Positions 55,985 through 64,000 of a stretch of DNA of 64,000 bases are shown in pieces (positions within the stretch are counted from its first letter, which is position 1; each line of letters begins with the position of its first letter). The position numbers and the translations under genes are program-made. Under the pieces are notes generated by a model. That model saw only the letters and a program-made list of their open reading frames with translations. It searched no databases and was not told the DNA's origin. The stretch lies in contig NC_068976.1 of the NCBI RefSeq assembly GCF_016808095.1, positions 36,787,871-36,851,870 of the forward strand. Reading direction: 5' to 3'. This DNA is from Vigna angularis. Lineage: Eukaryota; Streptophyta; Magnoliopsida; Fabales; Fabaceae.

Positions 55985-56072
55985 TATAATATTCAGAGAA
56001 TAAAATAAAATAAAAATAAAATAAAATAAAAACCGAAAAAATAAAAAACAGAAAATAAAAACAGAAATTCAA
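55985..56072 (-). repeat. A-rich leader repeats (H)
   Basis: AAAATAAAATAAAAACCG-type units between PBS and gag. Confidence 0.6.
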
Positions 56073-56125
56073 AATTAAAGTCAAAGATAATCAATAATCA
56101 AACAAATTAACCAGTTAAACAAGAG

Positions 56126-56143
56126 TCCCCGGCAGCGGCGCCA
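56126..56143 (-). promoter_or_regulatory. Primer-binding site of H (tRNA-Asp)
   Basis: Reverse complement TGGCGCCGCTGCCGGGGA; one mismatch. Confidence 0.85.
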
Positions 56144-56149
56144 AAAACT

Positions 56150-57436
56150 TGATGGACAAATTTATGATCACCAAAATATGATGTGACAAACTTGTTTTAC
56201 AATCGGCAAGTATGACCGAATCGTTTCAAGTAATAAACTTGGCAAGACCAAGTATCGTTCTCCCAAAGGACTCACGGCCTAGTTTAGTTATGTGATTTGT
56301 TGATTAGCTAAGACTTAAGGACGAAATAAGTTGAATTTAATATGCAAAATAGAAAATAAACATGTATGCATGAATGTGATCAATGGCTAAAGCAAAATAC
56401 AAATACTTTCAATGGAATATATGGATGAGTATGTTGTTGGGGTTATCAATTTCATCTTATTCACTCTCATATATTTTAGGAATTCAACATTCAATTCATC
56501 ATTGTTAATGCCACTCTCTAAATTACCTTTCAAAGAAGGCTTCTCCCTAATTACGAGTTCATACGATTCCTAGCATCCCTAATAATTAGTTTATTTAGCA
56601 CAGGAGCTTAAGGCAACCAATATACCTATTGGGAGAAATTCCCCAGATCTAGACTTCCCCGTACGTGTCCGTATCGACAAAACCAATAATCATGCATTGA
56701 ATGAGTTAAACAAAGCAAGCATTAAGTAAAAAGGAAAAACCCTAACTAATGATGAAAGAAAGCATAAATCTTAGATTAAGATGCAAGCACAAATTCCATA
56801 TATGAGAGCTTCAAAAGATTACATTGATTCCCCAACAAACATACAAGGTTTAGTTCACCATATTCATGGTGAACCTAGATGAACAATAATGAAAGAATGA
56901 AAGATAAAACCCTAGAAAGGTGAAGAGGTAGCTTGAGCATCCAAGATCCTCCTTCAAAGGGGTGGAAGAGAGAGTGTTTGCTTCGTTCCAGCCAAAGATA
57001 CTAACCCTAGGAAACCCTAAAGCTTATATATTATTCGTAAATTACATAAAATTAGGACCAAGCCCAAAAATAGTGTCGCTCAGCGGTAAGTGCGCCAGCT
57101 CGGTTCTTCCCCTCAGCGGCCATTTTGCCCCTCAACGGTCCTCCCGTGAGCTCCTGAGTGCCGCTCAGCGGTAAACTGCCGTTGAGCGATACTTGCTACT
57201 TCTCCTTTTTGCACTTTTTGGTGTCTTTTCTGATTTCATCTGTCTCCTTCTTCACTTCTTTCACTAAATTCACCCTAAAACCTGCACAAAAACACTGAAA
57301 TCAAGCATAAACCTGTCCAGCTCTCTTATTTCTGAAAATATAAATAAAAGCATGATTTCAAGCTAGTTTCTAAGGATAAAGGTTGCTTTTAGTATCAATT
57401 TTAAGCATGAAAATAACAGTTTTTCAACTGTTAGCA
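56150..57436 (-). repeat. 5' LTR of H (1287 bp)
   Basis: TGATGGAC to CTGTTAGCA (the terminal TATCA has one change). Minus-strand TATATAAG at 57023-57030; palindromes near 57077-57185. Confidence 0.85.
57023..57030 (-). promoter_or_regulatory. TATA box, 5' LTR of H
   Basis: CTTATATA on the + strand, that is TATATAAG in element orientation. Confidence 0.6.
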
Positions 57437-57441
57437 AAAGG
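57437..57441 (+). repeat. Target site duplication of H (right)
   Basis: AAAGG, matching 46965-46969; E's LTR resumes with CCGCTGAGGGG. Confidence 0.85.
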
Positions 57442-58410
57442 CCGCTGAGGGGAAGAAACAAACTCGCGTACTTACCGCTAAGCGGTACTATTTTGGGCTT
57501 GGGCCTAATTTTCTGTAATATTATGAATAGTATATAAGATTTAGGGTTTCCTAGGGTTTGTATCTTTGGCTGGGACGAAGCAAACACTCTCTTTTCCACC
57601 CCTTTGAAGGAAGATCTTGGATGCTCAAGCTACCTCTCTACCTTTCTAGGGTTTTATCTTTCATTCTTTCATTATTGTTCATCTAGATTCACCATGAATA
57701 TGGTGAACTAAACCTTGTATTGTTGTTGGGGGATCAATGTAATCTTGTGAAACTCTCATATATGGAATTTGTGTTTAAAAATCTTATTTGAGATACATGC
57801 TTTCTTTCATTAATTGTTAGGGTTTTTCCTCTTTGCTCAAAGCATGCATTGTTTAACTCATTCATCGTCATGATCATTGATTTTGTCGATATGGGAACGT
57901 ACGGGGAAGTCTAGATCCGGGGAATTTCTCCCAATAGCATATTGGTTGCCTTTAAGCTCCTACACTTCAGAACTAATTACTAGGAATGCTAGGAATTGTA
58001 TGAACTCATAATTAAGGATAGGCCTTCTTGACAAGGTAATTTAGAGAGTGGCATTAACATTGATGAAAAGATTGATGAATTCCTAAAGTATATGAGAGTG
58101 GATAAGATGAAATTGATAACCCCAACAACATACTCATCCATATAATTCATCCTGTGTTTGTTTTACTCTTTTTGTCATTGATCACATTCATGCATACATG
58201 TTTAAATACTGTCTTTTGCATTAAAAACCTACAATCAATCGTTCACAAGTCTTAAATAATCAACGAATCAAATAACTAACTAGGCCGTGAGTCCTTTGGG
58301 AGAACGATACTTGGTCTTACCGAGTTTATTACTTGATACGATTCGATCACACTTGCCGAGCGTCAAACAAGTTTGTGGTGCCGTTTTCGGTGTTCATAAA
58401 TTTGTCATCA
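57442..58410 (+). repeat. 3' LTR of E, second part
   Basis: Continues E's LTR to GTCATCA. TATATAAG at 57531-57538. With the first part it totals about 1285 bp. Confidence 0.85.
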
Positions 58411-59289
58411 CAAAGCATCATTGGTTTGTAACTGTAGAACTCCTTTTTTTTGAATAGGAGCTCCTCTTTCATTGTTCAGCTCATTATCATTTGTAGCCAT
58501 GTCTTCAATTATTTCTGTAGCTTCCTCTGGAGTTTTCCATTTGATATTTCCTCCAACTGAGGCGTTAAGCATCATCTTGGTTTGTGAACCAAGACCTCCA
58601 AGGAAGATACAGACTACTTCCACTTCGTCAAAACCATGCGTGGGATTTTTTCTTAGTAAGCTTTTATATTTGTCCCATGCATGACCTAGTGATTCCTCCA
58701 CACCTTGCCTGAAAGATGAAATCTCTTGCTTTCCTTTATTTACCTTTGATTGTGGAAAGTATTGGTTTAGGAACTTTGTCTCCACTACTTCCCACTCTGT
58801 AAAGCTTCCTTCTGGAAAAGAGTTCAACCAAAGCTTAGCGTTGCCTCCTAATGAGAATGGAAACAGGCTAAGTTTGATTGCTTCGTCCGGCACCCCATTT
58901 ATCTTTACTATGTTGCAAATCTCGTTAAACGTTGTGAGGTTCTCATATGGGCTTTCGTGAGACAACCCATTAAATTGGTTACTCTTAACCAGTTGGATTA
59001 ATGCTGGTTTCACCTCCATATTAGCTGCATTGACTCTTGGTCTTGCTATGCTATTGAAATGCTGAGGTCCAGCTATATTAGTGTAATCTGCAAGAGTTCT
59101 TCTGGCATTATTATTCTCCATCTCCTTAGTGCTATGGTCAGAACTTTGTGGTGATGGTTGTAACAGAGTTTCCGGAGAAGGAAAAAGTTCTCTAGATGTA
59201 CGGATTCTTCTCCTCTGTCTACTCTCGTCTAAGCCTTCTAAAAGAGGTTCTGCAGTTTTCTTGCTCCTAGTTCGGATTGCTTCCTGCAT
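58411..59289 (-). pseudogene. Gag fragment of element I
   Basis: ATG at 59289 (MQEAIRTRSKKTAEP). Open through the Arg-rich N-terminus and the capsid domain (SLFPFSLGGNAKLWLNSFPEGSFTEWE, then LGGLGSQTKMMLNASVGG) to QTNDAL, then truncated by element E. No stop inside, but no knuckle, protease or pol remain. Confidence 0.8.
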
Positions 59290-59359
59290 ACACAAGAAAA
59301 CAAATCCCTAGAAGAATTGGTTAGCACAAAAAGATATAAAAGAAGATATAAGATCAGAG

Positions 59360-59510
59360 ATAAGAAGATAAAATAAAAATAGAAAAAATAAAAACAGAAA
59401 AATAAAATAAAATAATAACCGAAAAATAAAAACAGAAAATAAAATAAAATAAAATAAAATAAAAACAGAAAAATAAAAACAGAAATTCAAATTTCAAAAT
59501 TCAAAATTCA
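59360..59510 (-). repeat. A-rich leader repeats (I)
   Basis: AAAATAAAAACAGAAAAATAAA units and TTCAAAA repeats between PBS and gag. Confidence 0.6.
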
Positions 59511-59565
59511 AAATTCAAGTCAAAGATAATCAATAATCACACAAATGAACTAGTTAAACCACGAG

Positions 59566-59583
59566 TCCCCAGCAACGGCGCCA
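59566..59583 (-). promoter_or_regulatory. Primer-binding site of I (tRNA-Asp)
   Basis: Reverse complement TGGCGCCGTTGCTGGGGA, the same single change as in C. Confidence 0.85.
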
Positions 59584-59589
59584 AAAACT

Positions 59590-60916
59590 TGATGACAAAT
59601 TTATGAACACCGAAAAACGGCGCCAAAAACTTGTTTAACCCTCGGCAAGTGTGACCGAATCGTATCAAGTAATAAACTCGGTAAGACCAAGTATCGTTCT
59701 CCCAAAGGACTCACGACCTAGTTAGTTATATGATTTGTTGATTATTTAAGACTTGTGAACAATTTATTGTAGGTTTTAAATGCAAAAGACAATAATTAAA
59801 CATGTATGCATGAATTTGATCAATGGAAAAGAGAAAATCAAACACTTTAATGTATTAGATGGATGAGTATGTTGTTGGGGTAATCAATTTCATCTTATCC
59901 ACTCTCATATACTTTAGGAATTCATCATTCTTTTCATCAATTTTAATGTCACTCTCTAAATCACCTTGCAAGAAGGCCTATCCTTAATTACGAGTTCATA
60001 CAATTCCTAGCATCCCTAATAATTAATTCTGAAGTGCAGAAGCTTAACGGAAACCAACCCTCATATTCCTATGTCTAGGCAATACGCTATTGGGAGAAAT
60101 TCCCCGAATCTAGATTTCTCCGTACGTTCTCATATCGACAAAATCAATAATCATGGCATTGAATGAGTTAAACAATGAAAGCTTTAAGCAAGGAGGAAAA
60201 ACCCTAACTAATGATGAAAGAAAACATGTATCTTAAAATAAGTTGTTAAAACACAAATTCCATATATGAGAGTTTCACAAGACTACATTGATTCCTCAAC
60301 AACAATACAAGGTTTAGTTCACCATATTCATGGTGAAACTAGATGAACAATAATGAAAGAATGAAAAATAGAACCCTAGAAAGATGAGAAGGTAGCCTTA
60401 GCATCCAAGATCTTCCTCCAAGGGGTGGAAAGGTGTGTGTTTACTTCGTCTCCAACCAAAGATACAAACCCTAGGAAGTCCTAAAGCTTATATATTATTC
60501 GTAATATTACAGAAAAGTGGGCCTAAGCCGAAAATACCACCGCTCAGCGGTAAACTGCCGCTCAGTGGTACTAGCACAAAGTCAATTTTCCCCTCAGCTG
60601 CATTTTTACCCCTCAGCGGAGCCAACGGGTGTTCCTGAGTGCCGCTCAGCGGTAAACTGCCCCTGAGCGGTACTTGCGGCTTCTCCTTTTGCACTTTTTG
60701 AGTTCTTTTCTGATTTCATCTTTATCCTTCTTCACTTCTTTCATCAAATTCACCTTAAAACCTGCATAAAACACTGAAATCAAGCATAAACCTGTCCAAC
60801 TCTCTTATTTCTAAAAATATGAACAAAAGCATGATTCTAAGCTAGTTTCTAAGTGTTAAAGGTTGCTTTTAGTATCAATTTTAAGCATGAAAATAACAGT
60901 TTTTCAACTGTTATAA
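59590..60916 (-). repeat. 5' LTR of I (about 1327 bp)
   Basis: TGATGACAAATT to CTGTTATAA (terminal C to A, or the junction lies inside the last 2 bp). Palindromes near 60539-60668; TATA complement at about 60488-60495. Confidence 0.8.
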
Positions 60917-62508
60917 GGAACCCCTACCAACACGAACATTGTCAACTTACCCTCAAACGTTTTCAAGAATTTACCTCTTCAACTCGAGACCTTAGATTAA
61001 CAAAGCTTGCCTCTGAACCTCTGCACCATAGAGTACCATTACCCCTCAAGGAAACTTTCTGACCTACTCTGAATCCCACAGTCTCATTGTCTTCTGTAAC
61101 CTAACATCCAACAACTACCTCTTTCTTGATCAAACTCAATCGGTCATTCCACACTACCACAAAACCATACATGATGAAAACTAACTTCAACTTAATATGC
61201 AGCTTCATATCTCTAAACCTCTCGACCAACCCAACTCTCAAATCATCTCGATAATCACTTCAACAACTTATATATATATATATATATATTTAGATACCCT
61301 ATTTTTATTTGTTTCAAATGCTTTCTTCCCATTTCCTCCTACCTTGTGCTCTTAATGCTCTTGTCTTACCTTTTCTTACAAAACCGACGTTCTAATGTAT
61401 TACTTCCTTCGATGCTTGAAATTTTCTACCCCAGCCCAAGGTCAAACCTTTCTCCTATTCGAACCATTTATATTGAAACATCCCTTTAAACTTGACTCTG
61501 ATCATCCACTTGCTGAGAACACCTAACCATAACCTTCCGATTATTTAATTAACTTAAGACCCTTACAGTACTTCATTCTTCTTAAAATACATCATGTTCT
61601 CTCAACTTGGAAATTTTTCCTTCTACTAAACTCCCCTTAAATCTGCTCTATGTCTTTCACAACTATTTTTTTTCAAACTCTTCTTCGTCTACTTCCTTTC
61701 TAGATATTGATTCCCTTCGGTCCACTTTAGAATTCTTATTCATTTCTTAACTCAAGCTTCAAACCATCCATCACTTTCTTCTTCAGACCTCAAACATCAC
61801 TGATATACCAAACCATGTTGCCTTCTCTACCATTGCTACTTCATTGCTCACCAACATTTTCCTTTCTATCCCACTTCTGACACCACTGATGTATAGAACC
61901 AAGCTGATTCCTTAAACCTTGCTACACCAATGCTTACCCAAAGCTCCTCTTATTCTAGCCTTTGAACTCAACTCTTCTTGTGAAACGTAAGATATCTGAT
62001 CTCCTGATTTTGTTCTTGAAAACTTCTTCACAAAAAACATTACTTCTAAACACCAACATCTTCACCCATCCTTTGAAACCTAAACTCTAGTCTTTTATCT
62101 CCTTATCTTCGAGGAAAGAATTTGCCTCAAAGGCTTTAACCAATTCTAATGAAGGTATACGGGGCAAGTTGTCCTTGAATCTGCATCCCTCTACCACTAT
62201 AGAGCACAGTACACTACCATAAAGGCAAGAAGAAGACAAAGATTTCTAAAGACAACCACACTGGAACCACAACTCTATCTTTCCCCAAACCTTCAGAATT
62301 AAGAAAGGAAAATCATCTCTGGTAAAAGTCATGAGTATGCACCCTCATTACTCCTATCAAGACGTTTTTTGTTCTCAAAACCTCCAATTAGATACAATAC
62401 TATACTATCTAGACTTGGAGGAAATGATAAATTATACCATTTACACTCAATTCTTCACAAAGAAGACACGACAAGCCCTCAACTCACAAGTCATCCTAAG
62501 GACAAACT
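60917..62508 (-). other. Leader/internal region of a decayed chromovirus (probable)
   Basis: No open frame or conserved domain. On the minus strand it follows a tRNA-Met-type PBS (62520-62509), so it should be the untranslated leader and start of gag of that element. It is C/T-rich on the + strand, similar in style to 8981-9877. I cannot identify a protein. Confidence 0.35.
61269..61288. repeat. (TA)10 microsatellite
   Basis: Uninterrupted TA dinucleotide run. Confidence 0.95.
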
Positions 62509-62520
62509 GCTATGATACCA
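62509..62520 (-). promoter_or_regulatory. Probable tRNA-iMet primer-binding site (chromovirus)
   Basis: Reverse complement TGGTATCATAGC, one mismatch from TGGTATCAGAGC, the usual chromovirus PBS; 4 nt from the LTR end ...CCACA. Confidence 0.6.
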
Positions 62521-62524
62521 TAAA

Positions 62525-63480
62525 TGTGGCATTCCAAATATATAATAACCACAATCATATAACTTAGGCGTCCACATTTCAATAAAGAGAACAGTCATAG
62601 TAGAATAGTAGTTCAGTAGCTGATATTACATTTATCCACAAAAGGGCAGAACTTAAAACTTAAACTGTTTAGAGTACTTCAAAATAACACCAACTTAAAT
62701 TTAGAAATCCTAAAATTACTATACTGCATCATCAGCATCCTCCAACTCTTGCTCCAAGGGAACCTCCTCAACAACATCTGCTCTCATCCAAGTGGATGAT
62801 CATCGCAAAGGAAAATATACACAAGCAACACACAACAAAGAAGTAAGGGTGAGCTAGATAAACAAGCAGTAATCATATAGTTCAATCAATAAATATCATT
62901 GTGCTTAGCTACATATAAAGAACAATCAAGGCATACCACTTTAAACCATGACTCAAACACTCACACGACTCATCCGGATTGGTATAACTATCGAACTATT
63001 AGTCGTCTTTGCACTTGCGTAGTTCAGCCGGCACTCCCCAACACTATGCAAGGTAAATCCCCCATCTGTCTATGTCTAAACTCTAAGACTATAGACGAGA
63101 ACCTCCCCCTACTCTCACCACTTACATTGCTCTCCTCTATTTGAGCATGAACAGTGCTTCGAGTGTAGGGATAGACATACCAGTTCAAAGCTCCATACAG
63201 ATATACAGAACAACAACAACACCTCACACATCACTTTCAATCATCTCACCCTGAGATGTCCACTTCATACTCAATTACATCATTGTAGTTCACATTCATA
63301 TGCTTTACAACTACTCAACAACACCATACATACATCGTGGTAGTTAAACAACATCAATCAATCCAAACAGAAGAAGAAAAATGAGTGAGATCCCCTCCAT
63401 GCACCAGTTTACGTTCATATATACATATATATATATATATATTATGATAACAATTTATATCATACGTTTCATATGTTAAT
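62525..63480 (-). repeat. Probable chromovirus LTR (U5 side)
   Basis: Starts TGTGGCATTCCAAATATATA on the + strand, the mirror of an LTR end TATATATTTGGAATGCCACA, common in plant chromoviruses. The far end is not identified; the fold-back element begins inside or beyond it. Two short open frames (62331-62567, which crosses the PBS, and 62899-63144) have no recognisable domain and are probably chance. Confidence 0.45.
63418..63443. repeat. AT-rich dinucleotide repeat
   Basis: (AT)n with one C interruption. Confidence 0.9.
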
Positions 63481-63485
63481 ATAAT

Positions 63486-64000
63486 ATAGGTTTAATCCTT
63501 TTCGACATCCCTATTTATGTACGAATGTCTCAATTGGGTCCTCGTTTTTTAAAGTGTATCAAAATGGTCCCTAATTTTGAAAATTGATATCAATTGAGTG
63601 CTTTCCGTTAAGTTGGCTGGACGGCGTTAAAAAAATTGATGAGTGGATGCTGAGATGACGAACGAACGCTCGTCCACCAGCGAACGAACGCTTGTCCACC
63701 AGCGAACGAACGCTCGTCCACCAGAGAACGAACGCTCGTCGACCTCTTACTGCTGGACGACCGTTCGTTCCACACTGGACGACCGTTCGTTCGGTGGTCG
63801 ACGAGCGTTCGTTCGCTGGTGGACGAGCGTTCGTTCGCTGGTGGACGAGCGTTCGTTCGCTGGTGGACGAGCGTTCGTTCGTCATCTCAACATCCACTCA
63901 TCAATTTTTTTAACGTCGTCCAGCCAACTTAACGGAAAGGACTCAATTGATATCAATTTTCAAAATTAGGGACCATTTTGATACACTTTAGAAAACGAGG
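63486..64000. mobile_element. Fold-back DNA element, cut by the window end
   Basis: Two long inverted arms: 63540-63742 (CCTCGTTTTTT... onward) pairs with 64000-about 63785, centre near 63770. Outer arm: TTGGTCCCTAATTTTGAAAA-type sequence; inner arm: tandem copies of a 22-23-bp unit containing GAACGAACGCTCGTCCACC (four on the left; the inverse GGTGGACGAGCGTTCGTTC about four on the right). The left terminus is near 63486 (GGTTTAATCCTTTTCGAC); the right terminus lies outside the window. Opposite-strand open frames of 108 codons (63643-63969 and 63571-63897) are mirror images caused by the palindrome, not genes. Confidence 0.8.

Larger units (their letters stand above)
46970..57436 (-). mobile_element. 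Element H: autonomous-type copy, nested in E
   Basis: Minus strand: 5' LTR (57436-56150), PBS, leader, disabled gag-pol, single motif, 3' UTR and 3' LTR (split by solo LTR G). Perfect 5-bp duplication AAAGG. The LTRs differ at about 12 sites by eye over about 1.22 kb plus one 60-70-bp deletion. Organisation is like B: no hairpin array and no accessory ORF. About 9.1 kb without G. Confidence 0.9.
40621..58410 (+). mobile_element. Element E: minimal non-autonomous Athila-type derivative, split by H
   Basis: 5' LTR (about 57 bp missing at its start), PBS, leader, short Gag-tail ORF, motif 1, four-unit hairpin array, motif 2, spacer, accessory ORF, 3' UTR, polypurine tract, and a 3' LTR split by H (46654-46969 and 57442-58410). 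Without H the internal region is about 4.8 kb. There is no capsid, protease or pol. No target duplication is visible: the left end is truncated and the right flank (58411) is gag of element I. Confidence 0.8.
58411..60916 (-). mobile_element. Element I: gag-LTR fragment of a non-autonomous-type copy
   Basis: Minus strand: 5' LTR (60916-59590), PBS, leader and about 290 codons of gag, cut at 58411 by E's LTR end. The gag is of the E1/D type (RGAPIQKKGVLQLQTNDAL). Its last about 297 bp overlap, at about 95% identity by eye, the last gag segment of D on the other side of E. Confidence 0.75.

Noticed and set aside
62331..63227. Small host genes in the right flank
   Set aside because: Short frames without domains, one crossing the probable PBS; nothing supports expression.
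63571..63969. Two Arg/Ser-rich proteins on opposite strands
   Set aside because: The frames mirror each other because the DNA is palindromic.

Overview
The window is plant nuclear DNA from a repeat-rich, probably pericentromeric region. It holds no host gene I can support. Almost all of it is nested LTR retrotransposons of one Ty3/gypsy group that I place in the Athila lineage. The evidence is a primer-binding site complementary to the 3' end of tRNA-Asp, 1.23-1.33 kb LTRs starting TGATAACAG, a single Gag-PR-RT-RNaseH-IN frame, no chromodomain, and an extra ORF downstream of the polyprotein in some copies. A dicot, perhaps a phaseoloid legume, is my guess for the host (low confidence).

Layout: 1-613 is the tail of an unrelated element. 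E1 (-), 614-8352, is non-autonomous: Gag-PR plus an accessory ORF, no RT/RH/IN. 8353-9877 is a chromovirus integrase remnant. 9878-10290 holds two LTR scraps. A (+), 10291-14614, is a truncated element with an unrelated solo LTR (X, 12286-14426) in its gag. C (-), 14627-33186, carries a decayed gag-pol and is split by B. B (+), 16752-25987, is structurally complete, with a 5-bp target duplication and LTRs differing at about 6 of 1301 sites. 33187-35048 is a tandem LTR duplication leading into D (-), 34127-40608, non-autonomous like E1. E (+), 40621-58410, is a minimal derivative (Gag tail plus accessory ORF). Its 3' LTR is split by H (-), 46970-57436, an autonomous-type copy whose own 3' LTR contains a solo LTR (G, 47762-49079). 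I (-), 58411-60916, is a gag-LTR fragment. 60917-63480 looks like the leader and LTR of a chromovirus, followed by a fold-back DNA element running off the window end.

How the parts relate: B and H carry pol, but their Gag lacks the zinc knuckle, and they have no accessory ORF. E1 and D keep (or, in E1, a mutated) zinc-knuckle region, PR and the accessory ORF but have no pol. All share LTRs, tRNA-Asp PBS, polypurine tract and 3' UTR, so the pol-less copies could be mobilised in trans. Three structured elements recur outside the proteins: a 48-nt stem-loop motif about 6-8 nt after the polyprotein stop, an array of small hairpins with a constant loop and covarying stems, and palindromes CCGCTGAGCGG clustered upstream of the LTR TATA box. 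Every pol and most ORFs carry stops or frameshifts. B has only two in-frame stops.
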